Source: Enterobacter genomosp. O
GTDB lineage: Bacteria > Pseudomonadota > Gammaproteobacteria > Enterobacterales > Enterobacteriaceae
Length of the DNA: 64,000 nucleotides
Assembly (NCBI RefSeq): GCF_001022965.1
Contig: NZ_LECZ01000025.1
Location: forward strand, 682,001-746,000
Direction of reading: 5' to 3'
How positions within the stretch are numbered: position 1 is the stretch's first letter; each line of letters starts with the position of its first letter. Of the stretch, positions 29,310 to 39,405 are shown in pieces. Under the pieces are notes generated by a model. It was not told the origin of the DNA, ran no database searches, and saw only the letters and a list, made by a program, of their open reading frames with translations. Both the position numbers and the translations under genes were made by a program.

Positions 29310-30413
29310 TCAGGCGGCCACTTCGGTGCGGCTGCGCCCGGCATTTTTCGCCCTGTACAGCGCCACGTCAGCCGCCTTCAGCCATTCCCGATAATGCCCA
29401 AACTGCGGCCCCCAGGGGGCAACGCCCACGCTTATGCGCAGCGCTTCTTTTGGCGCGCACGGTAAAGACAGTTTCTCCAACCGCTCGTGCACCCGTGACA
29501 TCACGGCGATGGCGCTTTCCGCCGAGGTCTGAGACATAATCACCGCAAACTCATCCCCGCCAAACCGGCCGATAGCATCGCCTGAACGCACCGACATCTG
29601 GAGCTGGCGCGTAATGGCAATAATGGCCTCGTCGCCCACATCGTGCCCCCAGGTATCGTTGATGTTCTTAAAGTGGTCGATATCAATCAGCAGTATCGTT
29701 GCGGTGATGTGGCTGCGTCGGCAATTCTCAAATTCATTTCGCAGCAGCATTTCCCAGTGCCGGCGATTAAAGACCCCGGTCATTCCATCGCGGGTGCTCA
29801 TCATTTCCAGCCGCCGTTTATGTTCCGCAAGCCTGACGGCCGTTCGGTGGCTGAGCCAGGCAAAGAGCATGGGATAAAGCACGAACACGGGAAGCGTGAA
29901 GCCCCACTCCACGGGAGCGGGGCTGAAGACAGCCACCCTGCCGAAGAACGGCAACGTCACCAGCCCGGAGAGCAGGGTCAACGTTATCCCCGGGATAAAC
30001 AGGCGGCAGCCGCCGGAGCCCATCATATTCATCCCCACCATCATCAGCAGCGCTGCGGTAGGTAACGCATTCATTCCCATCACGCCGATCCAGAGCCCGG
30101 CAATAATGGCATCGATCTTAAGATTGAAGATTTCCTGCTGATGAGGCGACGTGGCGCGGCAGGATAACTGCCAGGCAAAATGTGGCCAGATGAACGACCA
30201 CCCCACCAGTAAAAGCCACCAGCCGCCGGGTAAAAAATGGGTGACCAGCATTCCGGCGATGGGAAAAAACATTGCCGCCAGCCCGGCAGCGCGTGCCAGC
30301 CGAACTCGCCGGGCAAACTGAATGCCGGCGCGGTGAGGATCATCCTGAGAAAGGGTTAAATTCCACTCTTCCCGAATGCGCTTTTTGTTGTAATAGGTTT
30401 CATCATTCATCAT
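29310..30413 (-). CDS. dgcC: Diguanylate cyclase DgcC (AdrA/YaiC)
   Basis: DgcC makes cyclic di-GMP that activates cellulose synthesis and depends on CsgD. The N-terminal half has about six membrane helices (MASE2-type), then a GGDEF domain with RDGMTGVFNRRHW, DHFKNINDTWGHDVGD and an intact active site RFGGDEFAVIM. I start it at the ATG at 30411-30413 (367 residues; E. coli 371), because the TATAAT at 30444-30449 would place the mRNA start downstream of the longer GTG frame (30506). An ATA replaces the upstream ATG used in E. coli. It converges with proC. Confidence 0.93.
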   Translation of the reverse strand: MMNDETYYNKKRIREEWNLTLSQDDPHRAGIQFARRVRLARAAGLAAMFFPIAGMLVTHFLPGGWWLLLVGWSFIWPHFAWQLSCRATSPHQQEIFNLKIDAIIAGLWIGVMGMNALPTAALLMMVGMNMMGSGGCRLFIPGITLTLLSGLVTLPFFGRVAVFSPAPVEWGFTLPVFVLYPMLFAWLSHRTAVRLAEHKRRLEMMSTRDGMTGVFNRRHWEMLLRNEFENCRRSHITATILLIDIDHFKNINDTWGHDVGDEAIIAITRQLQMSVRSGDAIGRFGGDEFAVIMSQTSAESAIAVMSRVHERLEKLSLPCAPKEALRISVGVAPWGPQFGHYREWLKAADVALYRAKNAGRSRTEVAA

Positions 30414-30443
30414 TTTTGGGAATATTCTGAAACATTTTCCCAA

Positions 30444-30509
30444 ATTATAGAGAGGGGGTCTGCGGGGAAAGTATGAAATTTCGGGTGAGCCGCCGGAGCC
30501 ACTCACCCG
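30444..30509 (-). promoter_or_regulatory. dgcC promoter with inverted CsgD-like boxes
   Basis: The minus strand has a perfect -10 TATAAT (30444-30449) with no recognisable -35, as at activator- or sigma-S-dependent promoters. Upstream, CGGGTGAGTGG (minus, 30499-30509) and CGGGTGAGCCG (plus, 30482-30492) match the CsgD motif CGGGKGAGNKA at 10 and 9 of 11 positions and together form a perfect 8-bp inverted repeat. Confidence 0.5.
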
Positions 30510-30515
30510 ATAGGA

Positions 30516-30836
30516 CTACACTTTTTTCTTCAGGCAGGCACTCATGAACTTGCTGCGGTCGTCCCCTTTCAGGGACTGCTCGGTTGCCTTCGCATTACAC
30601 TCGCGCATTTTTTGCTGCTGCGGCGTCAGGCTTTTTTCAGCGGGTTTCGAGGCGCCATTTTTGAGACAGTCGCTCATGTAGGTCTTACGGGCGTCCCCCT
30701 TCAGACTCTGAGACGTGGCCTGTTGATTACACGTAGTCATACGCTGCTGTTGAGGCGTTAACGTTTTCTCTTCCGCGTTCGCCGATGCGACCATGAACAG
30801 GCCAGAGAGCAGAGTAACCAGTAATGTTGTTTTCAT
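30516..30836 (-). CDS. psiF: Phosphate-starvation-inducible protein PsiF
   Basis: This small exported protein of unknown function is co-transcribed with phoA in E. coli. The start at 30836 (MKTTLLVTLLSGLFMVASANA) gives 106 residues with a clear signal peptide. The mature part is two copies of a roughly 38-residue unit, each with LTPQQQ, a Cys, the QSLKGD-type segment and a second Cys near ..MS.CLK, so four cysteines could form two disulfides. It lies 89 bases after phoA. Confidence 0.93.
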   Translation of the reverse strand: MKTTLLVTLLSGLFMVASANAEEKTLTPQQQRMTTCNQQATSQSLKGDARKTYMSDCLKNGASKPAEKSLTPQQQKMRECNAKATEQSLKGDDRSKFMSACLKKKV

Positions 30837-30925
30837 TGCACCATCCTTTTGTGAACATTCCCTGTAAGTCTGGTTCGTGACGGGAAAAAAACCACCCGGC
30901 AGATGTGATTTCCGCCGGGGTTTTA

Positions 30926-32341
30926 TCATTTAAGACCCAGCGCCGCCTTCATGGTGTAGAACAGATCCGTTTGATCGGTCAGACCCACCACGTTTGCCGC
31001 ATGCGGGCCGTAGGCTGCAATGCGCAGCTGGGTGCCCGTGTGCTCCATGGACTCTTCTTCAGAGTTGCCATAGCTCATCACCATGACGGCGCCATCTTTG
31101 GTATTCAGCGCCTGCGTCAGGCCCGGTGCTTTGGTATCTGCCGGGATGATCTGGCTGGCGTGCGCATGATCCGCGGTGACGATCACCAGGGTGTTACCGT
31201 CTTTTTTCGCGAACGCGAGCGCCTTCTGCACCGCTTCGTCCAGATCGACCGTTTCACCAATCTGGCCGCACGGGTTGGCAGCATGATCCTGTTTATCGAT
31301 CGACGCGCCCTCCACCTGCAGGAAGAACCCTTTTTCGCTCTTGCTCAGCAGAGAGATCGCTTTATCGGTCATCGCCGCCAGCGTCGGTACGCTGTCAGTG
31401 CGTTTTGGGTTAGGCGTACAGGTTACGGCAGGCTTATCGATATTGCCGTGATATGAGGCTTTTGGTCCTTCCCAGCGCACGGGCATGTTGCCGTCGGAGA
31501 ACAGCCCCAGCAGCGGTTTGTCCTGGCTCGCCTCGGTTATTGCGGCCAGAGAAGTGGCATCACTCACCAGCTGATAGCCGCGAGCCTGCGCCTGCTCGCG
31601 CAGCGTTTTGCCCTGCCACTCGCCGGCCGTAGCGGTTTCCGCGAAGGTTTTCGCGCCGCCGCCCAGCGTCACGTCAGGGCGCGCGTTCAGCAGCTGTTCC
31701 GTAATCGATCCCTTGCCGCCTTTTTCCAGCGCGTTCGTTGGGCATTTTTCGCTGGTCACGGACGGGCCGTAGCATTTGCGTGAGGTTACGTGCGCCACCA
31801 GCGCCGCAGGCGTTGCGTCCTGAAGCTCAGCGGTAGAGACGTTGCCGGTCGCCAGCCCCGCCGCTTTTGCCATCTCGAGAAGGGTTTGATGATCTTTTTC
31901 GTGAATATCCACGCCCAGCGCGCCGTTATAGGTTTTCACGCCAGTGGACCACGCCGTGGCGGAGGCCGCTGAATCCGTTACGTAATCAGGTTTGCCGGTT
32001 TTTTTATCCAGCGCGTAATGGGTATATTGTCCGGTCAGCGGTAATGCGTCGATACCTTTAAAAAAGCCGCCCGCACCCTCAGCATAATTTCGCGCCGCCG
32101 TGATTTCGGAATCACCCATTCCATCGCCAATGAGCAGAATAATGTTTTTTGCTGGTTTCTCATTCAGCGAAGCGCGAATAGCAGCGGTTTGATCTTCCGA
32201 CAATCTGCGTGCGCCGCCAGGCTCGGTGATATCCCCTTTTGCAGCACGATTATCCAGCACGCTGGTTTGGACTGTGTCCGCATAAATGGCCGGGGTAATT
32301 AAAAGGGGAAGTAATGCGATGAAAAGTGCGCTCTGTTTCAA
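30926..32341 (-). CDS. phoA: Alkaline phosphatase PhoA
   Basis: PhoA is the periplasmic phosphomonoesterase that releases phosphate during starvation. It has 471 residues, with signal peptide ending in TPAIYA. The nucleophilic Ser lies in [17 protein letters not shown], metal ligands in [32 protein letters not shown] and [11 protein letters not shown]. Four cysteines of the mature protein can form the two known disulfides. It is directly controlled by a strong Pho box and continues into psiF. Confidence 0.97.
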   Translation of the reverse strand: MKQSALFIALLPLLITPAIYADTVQTSVLDNRAAKGDITEPGGARRLSEDQTAAIRASLNEKPAKNIILLIGDGMGDSEITAARNYAEGAGGFFKGIDALPLTGQYTHYALDKKTGKPDYVTDSAASATAWSTGVKTYNGALGVDIHEKDHQTLLEMAKAAGLATGNVSTAELQDATPAALVAHVTSRKCYGPSVTSEKCPTNALEKGGKGSITEQLLNARPDVTLGGGAKTFAETATAGEWQGKTLREQAQARGYQLVSDATSLAAITEASQDKPLLGLFSDGNMPVRWEGPKASYHGNIDKPAVTCTPNPKRTDSVPTLAAMTDKAISLLSKSEKGFFLQVEGASIDKQDHAANPCGQIGETVDLDEAVQKALAFAKKDGNTLVIVTADHAHASQIIPADTKAPGLTQALNTKDGAVMVMSYGNSEEESMEHTGTQLRIAAYGPHAANVVGLTDQTDLFYTMKAALGLK

Positions 32342-32385
32342 TTTATTTTCTCCATGTACAAATACATAAAAATAAAAACAGAGCG

Positions 32386-32419
32386 ACTATAGGCATCCTG
32401 CATGACAATTCTATGACAC
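32386..32419 (-). promoter_or_regulatory. Pho box and -10 of phoA
   Basis: On the minus strand TGTCATAGAATTGTCATG (32402-32419) fits the Pho box CTGTCATAWAWCTGTCAY. Ten bases downstream is TATAGT (32386-32391). The box replaces the -35 element. Confidence 0.88.
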
Positions 32420-32440
32420 GTCGTTACGTCCTGTGACGGT

Positions 32441-32701
32441 TTAGCTGCGCGGATGCCTTAACAGCTTCTTTACGTACTGATGGAGCATCTCCGCATCTTC
32501 AACCGGCACCTGCGATTCAGGCCTGACGCTGTCCAGCGCACCTTCCACGCTCTCAATCAACGCCTGTTGATCGGTTTTCGCCATCTGCCGCAGCAGCGCG
32601 GTAACCACAATTTCCAGCGCTTCGACCTGAGCGACCAGCTCTTTTGACTCTTCTTCCTTTTGTGCAAGCTTGACCAGCAATTCAGCAATCAGATTTTTCA
32701 T
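32441..32701 (-). CDS. iraP: Anti-adaptor protein IraP
   Basis: IraP binds the adaptor RssB and so blocks ClpXP degradation of sigma-S, mainly under phosphate starvation. It has 86 residues, as in E. coli, with an N-terminal coiled-coil helix ([20 protein letters not shown]) and a C-terminal [20 protein letters not shown] precedes the ATG. It lies just upstream of phoA on the same strand, as in E. coli. Confidence 0.95.
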   Translation of the reverse strand: MKNLIAELLVKLAQKEEESKELVAQVEALEIVVTALLRQMAKTDQQALIESVEGALDSVRPESQVPVEDAEMLHQYVKKLLRHPRS

Positions 32702-32840
32702 CGTGCTATTTCCTTATCAGTTTTGTCTGAAGTTAGCATTCTGAATCCGTTATGCAAAGAGAAGAAATATATTATGGTATGCAAAAGTGATGCAGGAACG
32801 AAAATAAACGACTCACGCCGTCAGCGAAACGTTTTTCTAT

Positions 32841-32876
32841 AAAAAAATGCCGCATTTTGTTATATAAAAATGCGGC
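32841..32876 (-). terminator. Intrinsic terminator of the MdtG-like gene
   Basis: A 10-bp perfect stem GCCGCATTTT/AAAATGCGGC with an 8-base loop is followed on the minus strand by ATTTTTTT, between the MFS gene and iraP. Confidence 0.92.
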
Positions 32877-32910
32877 TACTATAAGAATATATAATACATC
32901 AGCGAAACGA

Positions 32911-34125
32911 TTATCTCCCTGATTTCGCCTCCGCCATTTGCCTGCGACGACGCAGCGCAATAGCCAGCTGGATAATATTGATTAAAACGACAATCGCCGT
33001 AGCAGCAAATACCCAACGAAAACCAGCCATTGCGGAAACGGAAGCGCCAATAAGCGGACCGGCAACATTCCCCAAATACATAAATGACTGGTTATATCCA
33101 AAAATACGCCCCGTCACCTGGTCGCTGGAATATTTAACCAGCAGGGTCTGTACCGCAGGCAACATTGCACCATCGGCAAAGCCGAGCAGAAAACGCAGTA
33201 CGCCAAGCTGAAGCGGAGAGGTAACAAACGACATGGCGAAAAAGAGCACGACGGCAAAGATCAGCGTCGCCATCAGAATGCGCGCCGTGCCGATCCTGTC
33301 ACCCAGTTTACCAAGACGCGGCGCGGAAATCAGCGCGGATACGCCCGGCACGGCGGCAATCATGCCGCTCAGAAAAGCGATATTATTACTCTCCGGCTCC
33401 ATCGACTTAATAAATAACGCCAGAATCGGACCAACCGAACCGTTACAGAGCTGGATAACCATGGTGGTCACGAACAGGCTGATCATCAGCCCCGGATAAG
33501 GCAGCGAGGCGAAAACGGCCTTGCCGCTGAGGCGTTCAGATTTACTGATAACGGGCCTGCCTCCCTCTTTGATAAGAAAGAGCGTCACCAGAAAACTGAC
33601 CACCAGCAGGATCGCGGTGATGATAAATACCGCGCGCAGCCCGACATGGTCCGCCAGAAAGCCTCCCAGCAGCGGGCCACCGATAACGCCGCTTATCTGC
33701 GCCGTGGAGAGCGTGCTTAGCGCCCAGCCGCTGCGCTCGCGCGGTACCTGAGAGGCAACCAGCGCCATGGCGTTGGGAATATACCCGGACGTCAGCCCCA
33801 TCACCGCTCTCAGGAAAAAGAGCTGCCAGACGTTGGTGGCAAAGGCCTGCAGCAGAATGGCTATCGCCATCCCGAGCGAGGCGCGCAGCAGCATCAGCTT
33901 CCGGCCCTTCCGGTCGGCCAGGCTGCCCCACATCGGTGACACAATGGCGGAGACCAGAAACGTAACGCTGAACGTCAGACCGGACCACATGGAAAGCGCT
34001 TCATGCGAGGTCACACCCAGCTGTGAAACGTATAGCGGCAGGAACGGCAAGATCTGGCTGATGGCAAGCCCGGTAAAGAAGCAACCGAACCAGACCGAGA
34101 TGAGATTAACTTTCCAGGATTCCAT
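32911..34125 (-). CDS. MdtG-like MFS multidrug efflux transporter
   Basis: This 404-residue protein has 12 hydrophobic helices. Motif [17 protein letters not shown] lies between helices 2 and 3, with the C-terminal repeat [17 protein letters not shown] and the motif [20 protein letters not shown]. By eye it matches E. coli MdtG over its whole length, but with many substitutions and at a different locus, so it may be a paralogue. MdtG-type pumps export fosfomycin and deoxycholate; the substrate here is not known. It is single-gene with a strong terminator and is absent from this position in E. coli. Confidence 0.85.
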   Translation of the reverse strand: MESWKVNLISVWFGCFFTGLAISQILPFLPLYVSQLGVTSHEALSMWSGLTFSVTFLVSAIVSPMWGSLADRKGRKLMLLRASLGMAIAILLQAFATNVWQLFFLRAVMGLTSGYIPNAMALVASQVPRERSGWALSTLSTAQISGVIGGPLLGGFLADHVGLRAVFIITAILLVVSFLVTLFLIKEGGRPVISKSERLSGKAVFASLPYPGLMISLFVTTMVIQLCNGSVGPILALFIKSMEPESNNIAFLSGMIAAVPGVSALISAPRLGKLGDRIGTARILMATLIFAVVLFFAMSFVTSPLQLGVLRFLLGFADGAMLPAVQTLLVKYSSDQVTGRIFGYNQSFMYLGNVAGPLIGASVSAMAGFRWVFAATAIVVLINIIQLAIALRRRRQMAEAKSGR

Positions 34126-34293
34126 AAAGAAATAGTCTTCATTTTTAGGCGAATTCGCAGACAGATTAGCAAGTTACGCGTGTTGACGTCGCACCAGAGA
34201 TGCGGCCTGAATGACTTTGGTGTTTTATCTTCCCAGTCATCATATTTGTGAAATAAGTCACAAATCATCCATTTTCTGGCGGAATATTATGCT

Positions 34294-34977
34294 TCAGCGG
34301 CAAAGTCCAAAACCGCGCATCCCCAGATGAAAGTGGTTGGCATGCGCCGCGTTATACTCTGGCCCCAGACCGTTCCCGTAGTAGCCACAGCTTGCCGCCA
34401 GCATTGCCTTTAGCCATGGCTGCGTGTTGGCCGCCTTCCAGCCTTTTAGCACCGTGACGCGTTCACCGTTCGTCAGCCGAAAGGCGGCGATATCCAGCGC
34501 CTCTGCCGTGGCATGTTCACTGCGTCGCGCATCAGGGCGGTGGTAAATATTGCGGCAGGCATAGCTGCCGAGGTGGTCGATACGCACCAGGTCACTGCCC
34601 ATATAGCGTTTTGTCAGCGGCCGTGCCTGCTGGCTGATAAACAGCGCAGAGCTGAGCGCCAGCGAACAGCTGGCAAGAAAACTGCCGTTGAGGCTGACCG
34701 GGCCGAAGCTACGCACGCGCACGACATTGTTAAGCGGACACGCCCCGCCGCTGTCAGCCACCGGTTGGGTGCGGATAAGATCTCTTTGGTTAGCCTGGGA
34801 TAACAGGCTGGCGCACGCCTCGGGGGTTAAACGCCGAAGCTTATACTGGGTGATTCGGCCAGGCGGGTCGTCAAGCGTCAGCGGGATAAAAGGGTTGTAG
34901 TCAGGCGGCAACCAGCGGTAACCCACCGTTGCGATGGCCACAATAATCAAAACGGTCAGCAGCGTTTTTCCTTTCAC
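34294..34977 (-). CDS. Extensin-like C-terminal-domain protein, membrane-anchored
   Basis: This 227-residue protein starts with GTG. One N-terminal membrane anchor (about residues 4-20) precedes a periplasmic extensin-like domain. Diagnostic elements are the paired cysteines, GPVSLNG, the RSEHATAEALDIAAFRL segment (His/Asp metal-site pattern resembling peptidase M15) and the C-terminal YNAAHANHFHLGMRGFGLC. The resemblance to D-Ala-D-Ala metallopeptidases suggests a cell-wall role, but activity is unproven for the family. It stands alone, between the MdtG-like gene and ddlA. Confidence 0.83.
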   Translation of the reverse strand: MKGKTLLTVLIIVAIATVGYRWLPPDYNPFIPLTLDDPPGRITQYKLRRLTPEACASLLSQANQRDLIRTQPVADSGGACPLNNVVRVRSFGPVSLNGSFLASCSLALSSALFISQQARPLTKRYMGSDLVRIDHLGSYACRNIYHRPDARRSEHATAEALDIAAFRLTNGERVTVLKGWKAANTQPWLKAMLAASCGYYGNGLGPEYNAAHANHFHLGMRGFGLCR

Positions 34978-35080
34978 TCACCCCCCTCAACATTCCCCAA
35001 AATAGTATGGCAGAAGGTCGCGAAACCCGCCGGGCATCGTGGTATGTTATTGGCTTTTCGTCAGACTGGAAGAGAGTGAG

Positions 35081-36181
35081 ATGGCTAAGCAGCGCGTAGG
35101 TATTGTCTTTGGGGGAAAATCAGCGGAGCACGAAGTTTCATTGCAATCGGCCAAAAATATCGTTGATGCGATCGATAAAAGCCGTTTCGACGTGGTGCTG
35201 CTGGGCATTGATAAACAGGGTCAGTGGCACGTTAACGATGCCAGCCAGTATCTGCTTAATGCTCACGATCCGGCACATATCGCCCTTAATCCATCGGAAA
35301 TTAGCGTCGCGACCGTACCGGGCGTGGTGAAAGGACAGCTCATCGACGCCGGCAATGCACAGGCTCTCGCCCAGATTGACGTTGTCTTCCCTATCGTACA
35401 TGGCACCCTGGGTGAAGATGGTTCCCTGCAGGGAATGCTGCGCATGGCCAACCTGCCGTTCGTCGGTTCGGACGTCCTCGGCTCCGCCGCCTGCATGGAC
35501 AAAGACGTCACCAAGCGCCTGCTGCGCGATGCCGGACTGAATATTGCGCCGTTCGTCACCCTGACCCGCGCCAACCGCGACAAGCACGGCTTCGCGCAAA
35601 TCAGCGAACAGCTGGGACTGCCGCTGTTTGTGAAGCCTGCAAACCAGGGTTCTTCCGTGGGCGTCAGCAAAGTGACAAGCGAAGCACAGTTCACCGAGGC
35701 CGTCCGCCTGGCGTTTGAGTTCGACCATAAGGTGGTGGTTGAGCAGGGTATCAAAGGCCGTGAAATTGAATGCGCCGTACTGGGCAACGATTTCCCACAG
35801 GCGAGCACCTGCGGCGAAGTGGTCTTAAACAGCGACTTCTACTCGTACGACACCAAATACATTGATGACAAAGGCGCTCAGGTTGTCGTTCCTGCGGATA
35901 TCGATCCGGCAATCAACGATAAGATCCGGGCGATCGCCATTCGCGCCTATCAGACGCTCGGCTGCTGCGGCATGGCGCGGGTGGATGTGTTCCTGACGCC
36001 GGAAAACGACGTGGTGATCAATGAAATCAACACGCTGCCGGGGTTCACCAACATCAGCATGTATCCGAAACTGTGGCAGGCGAGCGGGCTGGGCTACTCA
36101 GAACTGATCACCCGGCTGATTGAACTGGCGCTGGAGCGTCACGCCGCCGACAGCGCGCTTAAAAGTTCCGTAAACGGTTAA
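35081..36181 (+). CDS. ddlA: D-alanine--D-alanine ligase A
   Basis: DdlA joins two D-alanines with ATP to supply the dipeptide terminus of peptidoglycan precursors. The ATG at 35081 ([20 protein letters not shown]) gives 366 residues (E. coli 364); a longer frame from 35039 is unsupported. ATP-grasp landmarks include [53 protein letters not shown] and MYPKLW. It converges with yaiZ, overlapping by four bases. Confidence 0.96.
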   Translation: MAKQRVGIVFGGKSAEHEVSLQSAKNIVDAIDKSRFDVVLLGIDKQGQWHVNDASQYLLNAHDPAHIALNPSEISVATVPGVVKGQLIDAGNAQALAQIDVVFPIVHGTLGEDGSLQGMLRMANLPFVGSDVLGSAACMDKDVTKRLLRDAGLNIAPFVTLTRANRDKHGFAQISEQLGLPLFVKPANQGSSVGVSKVTSEAQFTEAVRLAFEFDHKVVVEQGIKGREIECAVLGNDFPQASTCGEVVLNSDFYSYDTKYIDDKGAQVVVPADIDPAINDKIRAIAIRAYQTLGCCGMARVDVFLTPENDVVINEINTLPGFTNISMYPKLWQASGLGYSELITRLIELALERHAADSALKSSVNG

Positions 36182-36414
36182 TCGGCTCTCTTCGCCGCTT
36201 CCGCCTCATCCGCTGTCGTCTCTTCAGGACGACGGCGGATAATCAAACCCGCCAGCCAGAAACTGATTACCCAGGTCACCAGCCCGACGGCATACGTTTG
36301 CCACCCTTTTGCTTCAAACCCCAGCAGGCCCACGACGCCGTTCAGAATAAAGATAAGCCCAATAGCAAAGGCGTAGTAGTGCCAGTCACGGCGTAGTTTG
36401 GACGTGAGCTTCAT
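36178..36414 (-). CDS. yaiZ: DUF2754 family inner-membrane protein YaiZ
   Basis: This 78-residue protein has two membrane helices (about residues 12-31 and 40-60) and a charged C-terminal tail. The segment [20 protein letters not shown] is nearly identical to E. coli YaiZ. The start at 36412-36414 ([14 protein letters not shown]) fits the family better than the upstream Met at 36441. Function is unknown. It overlaps the end of ddlA by four bases on the opposite strand. Confidence 0.9.
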   Translation of the reverse strand: MKLTSKLRRDWHYYAFAIGLIFILNGVVGLLGFEAKGWQTYAVGLVTWVISFWLAGLIIRRRPEETTADEAEAAKRAD

Positions 36415-36662
36415 AACAACTCCGGCAGGAAAAAAAGACATCCTCTCACAGTTTTATGGCCAGGTCTGTGGCAGATACGGAAATTCTGAAACGCGACGCA
36501 ATTTCACTTAAGTGATGAAATTGTGATGTGCTGCAGAATTCGACAATCCAGGAGGATTCCGGCGGGTAAATTACCACGATTCTGATATTGACAAATGCGA
36601 TGACCTGTCAAACTCACCCTGTTAGAAGCGTATTGAAACAGAGTGATATTTCGGGAGGTCCT

Positions 36663-36962
36663 ATGGCTGACTTTACATTGTCGAAACCGATTTTTGGCGG
36701 CAAACCAAAAACCTCCACGGCGGGTAATATCGCTTATGCCCTGTTTGTTCTGTTCTGCTTCTGGGCCGGCTCGCAGCTGCTCAATATGCTGGTCCATGCG
36801 CCGGGCGTTTATGAACACCTGATGCAGGTCCAGGACAACGGACGCCCGCGGGTTGAGATTGGTTTTGGTGTCAGCACCCTGTTCGGCCTGATTCCCTTCC
36901 TCACGGGATGTATGATTCTGGGCGTTGTCGCGTTAGTTCTGCGTTTTCGCCGTCGCCGTTAA
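36663..36962 (+). CDS. yaiY: DUF2755 family inner-membrane protein YaiY
   Basis: This 99-residue protein has two membrane helices (about 25-47 and 70-93), the conserved stretch [20 protein letters not shown] and a basic RFRRRR end. The ATG at 36663 follows GGGAGGTCCT; earlier in-frame starts lack homology. Its function is unknown. It is divergent from yaiZ and overlaps yaiW by four bases tail to tail. Confidence 0.9.
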   Translation: MADFTLSKPIFGGKPKTSTAGNIAYALFVLFCFWAGSQLLNMLVHAPGVYEHLMQVQDNGRPRVEIGFGVSTLFGLIPFLTGCMILGVVALVLRFRRRR

Positions 36963-38056
36963 AGCCCCATACAGCGTGCCCGGCGATCGTCCACGCGTTT
37001 AGCAAACCAGGCAGTGGTCAGGTTACGCGTAATCTTCGGGCTTTCCAGCTGGATCCCCGGCAGGATAGCCCTCGGTAACGTTTTCCCGCTTTTCTGCTCT
37101 GCGAGCGCAAACACCTTCCTGTATAGATCCGTTTTCTCGAATGCCAGGCTATCACCTTTCTCAAGCTGACGGCGAATGTCGCTGTTGCTCAGGCCAAGCG
37201 TTGTCGATAATTTCCGTACTGCCAGCTCGGTGCTTCCCGCCTCGCTGCTGCCGTAAGCGATGAGATCGCCGTCCAGCGCCAACTTAACCCCGCTTGCGCG
37301 ACTGACCGCACTCTGAAATGCCGCGTTACGGCTGGCATACCAGCCCGCATTAAAGTCGGCAAAGCGGTAGAGCGGCTCATTGTAGTTCGCCGGATAGTTC
37401 AGCAGATGATACGTGCCGAACCACAGTCCACCGCGCAGAGAGAAGACCTCCTGACGCACCGTACCGTCGATTTTCCACGGGTAGCCGTCGGTATGTTTCT
37501 CCGCGAACGCAATGCTCACCTGCATCGGCCCACCGGTGTGTACCGGGTTCAACGAGCCAAACAGCTTCTGTCCCATCGGGACCATGCTGATGAAATCATC
37601 AAAGATGGCGCTGAGCTGCTTTTCGGTTTTCACCGAATCCAGCCGCTCGCTGTAGCTTTTACCGTTCGGCGAGGTGATTTTAAGCGCGGTATGCACAAGG
37701 AACACCGGGATGTGCATGGATTCTGCCCGGCGGTCGATCTCTTTCCAGGCTATTTTGTTCAGACCCGGCACGGCCGGATCTGACTGGTACATCGACTCCT
37801 GCTGCGCCACCGCCAGCACCGAGCAGATGTTCTCCTCGGTCGGCGCGATCTTTTGGCTTTCAAAAGTTTTTGCCAGCGCATCTGCCCACGCATTGCGATC
37901 CTTCACGCTGGCGGGCATTTTCTGTCGCACAACGCTTGCCACATCAACGGGCTTCTCGCCCTTTTTGAGCGGAGCGGCCCCCTTTTCGGCACAGCCCGCC
38001 AGCACAAGAGCGGCCAGTAAGGACAACGGTAACGCGCGCGTTACGGCAAAAGACAT
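36959..38056 (-). CDS. yaiW: Surface-exposed lipoprotein YaiW (DUF1615)
   Basis: YaiW is an outer-membrane lipoprotein linked in E. coli to uptake of proline-rich peptides together with SbmA. It has 365 residues; the lipobox LAGC (Cys at about 22) ends an export signal. The conserved body includes [32 protein letters not shown] and [13 protein letters not shown], reminiscent of lytic-transglycosylase-like folds, though no activity is established. It follows sbmA by 14 bases, so the pair is one transcript. Confidence 0.94.
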   Translation of the reverse strand: MSFAVTRALPLSLLAALVLAGCAEKGAAPLKKGEKPVDVASVVRQKMPASVKDRNAWADALAKTFESQKIAPTEENICSVLAVAQQESMYQSDPAVPGLNKIAWKEIDRRAESMHIPVFLVHTALKITSPNGKSYSERLDSVKTEKQLSAIFDDFISMVPMGQKLFGSLNPVHTGGPMQVSIAFAEKHTDGYPWKIDGTVRQEVFSLRGGLWFGTYHLLNYPANYNEPLYRFADFNAGWYASRNAAFQSAVSRASGVKLALDGDLIAYGSSEAGSTELAVRKLSTTLGLSNSDIRRQLEKGDSLAFEKTDLYRKVFALAEQKSGKTLPRAILPGIQLESPKITRNLTTAWFAKRVDDRRARCMGL

Positions 38057-38070
38057 AGCAACTTCCTGTA

Positions 38071-39291
38071 TTAGCTAAATGTATTGGTGACTTCCTGCAG
38101 GTCACGATCGTCCAACTCGCGTTCAAAGCTGCGCAGACGTTTGTAGATGGACATCAGTTCTACCAGCGTAGTCCATGAGCTGATCAGGTACTGGAAAGAG
38201 CCACGAACCTGACCGAAAACGTTGGTGATCTGCGTCATCAGACCGAGCGTAATCGTACCCGCAACAATCGACGGAAACAGCAGGAACAAACCGAAAACGT
38301 TATCGACCTGCAGATACAAAATACGCGCGATGTTGAAATACATATAGTGGAAGTAGAGACGGAAATAGTTGCGACGCACGGCGCCAAACAGCTCGCGGAC
38401 GGTCGGCGGCGAGGCGCGGTTGGCATCATCTTCGCCGTAAACCAGCTCTTTACGGTATGCGGCTTCGACGCGTTGATTTTTAAACTCCAGGCCCGGCAGT
38501 TTGATCCCAACCACCGCCAGTAAGCCCGTCCCCATCAGCGACCAGACGATTGCGGCAATCACCAGACCATACGGCAGGTGACCAACAATCGGCAGATCCG
38601 GCACATGCGCGGAGAGCGTCACCAGCACGGGCAGGAAGGCAATCAGCGTCATGATGGCGTTGATAAAGCTGACGCCCATGTCTTCAAGGGTGGAGGCGAA
38701 ACGCATGGTGTCTTCCTGCACACGCTGCGCGGCACCTTCGATATGGCGCAGGTGCTGCCAGTGCGCCATGTAATGTTCGTTCATTGCGGTACGCCAGCGG
38801 AAAACGTAGTGGCTGACGAAGAAGTTGTTCATCACGCCGATGATCACCGCAATAAGGGCGATACCGAGGAAGATCCCGACTTCATGGTAGAACTGGTTAA
38901 TGGTCACCTTGTGCGGCGAACTCAGCGCGGTCTGGATCAGATCGTAGAACGGCGCATACCAGGCGTTAACCGCCACGCCCACTTCCACGAGGAACCAGGT
39001 CACAAAGATAATCAGGGATGTGCCGAGAATAGACCAGTACTGCCAGCGGTGCGGAGAATAAACAAACCAGAACAGCGCAAACAGCCCCACGCATACCATG
39101 TAGTAGGCATAAAACAGCAGATAGCTCAGCGACCAGAAGCGCGCGGCGCTAATCGGTACATCGCCCGTTGCCCCCGTGATGCGCGTCAGCCATGCGCCGC
39201 CGCCCGCCTGCCAGAAAATAACAGCGATGAGTGCCCAAATAAATGCCGACAGGAAAAAAGGCCCCGGCTTTGGGAAAAAAGACTTAAACAT
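38071..39291 (-). CDS. sbmA: Peptide antibiotic transporter SbmA
   Basis: SbmA is a proton-coupled inner-membrane importer of peptides such as microcins B17 and J25, proline-rich antimicrobial peptides and bleomycin. It has 406 residues, as in E. coli, and resembles an ABC membrane domain without an ATPase: several membrane helices, [32 protein letters not shown] in the cytosolic loop (long family signature, about residues 168-200), and a C-terminal coupling region. It is first in the sbmA-yaiW pair. Confidence 0.96.
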   Translation of the reverse strand: MFKSFFPKPGPFFLSAFIWALIAVIFWQAGGGAWLTRITGATGDVPISAARFWSLSYLLFYAYYMVCVGLFALFWFVYSPHRWQYWSILGTSLIIFVTWFLVEVGVAVNAWYAPFYDLIQTALSSPHKVTINQFYHEVGIFLGIALIAVIIGVMNNFFVSHYVFRWRTAMNEHYMAHWQHLRHIEGAAQRVQEDTMRFASTLEDMGVSFINAIMTLIAFLPVLVTLSAHVPDLPIVGHLPYGLVIAAIVWSLMGTGLLAVVGIKLPGLEFKNQRVEAAYRKELVYGEDDANRASPPTVRELFGAVRRNYFRLYFHYMYFNIARILYLQVDNVFGLFLLFPSIVAGTITLGLMTQITNVFGQVRGSFQYLISSWTTLVELMSIYKRLRSFERELDDRDLQEVTNTFS

Positions 39292-39352
39292 AATACTTCC
39301 TTCTTGTTGTTATGGCTGTTGCTGTGCACAACACATCACCACACGAAAATCT

Positions 39353-39378
39353 GCCTGAGCCAGCCTGGCGGCTCAGGC
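39353..39378. terminator. Hairpin between the cysteine hydrolase and sbmA genes
   Basis: The perfect 9-bp stem GCCTGAGCC/GGCTCAGGC has an 8-base loop and a weak AGATTTT tail on the minus strand. It probably terminates the cysteine hydrolase transcript. Confidence 0.5.
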
Positions 39379-39405
39379 AAAAAGGTCAGACCCGAGGGTT
39401 GATTA

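Noticed and set aside
30414-30506. N-terminal extension of dgcC from a GTG at 30506
   Set aside because: The TATAAT at 30444-30449 and CsgD-like boxes lie inside it, and E. coli DgcC aligns only from about the ATG at 30413.
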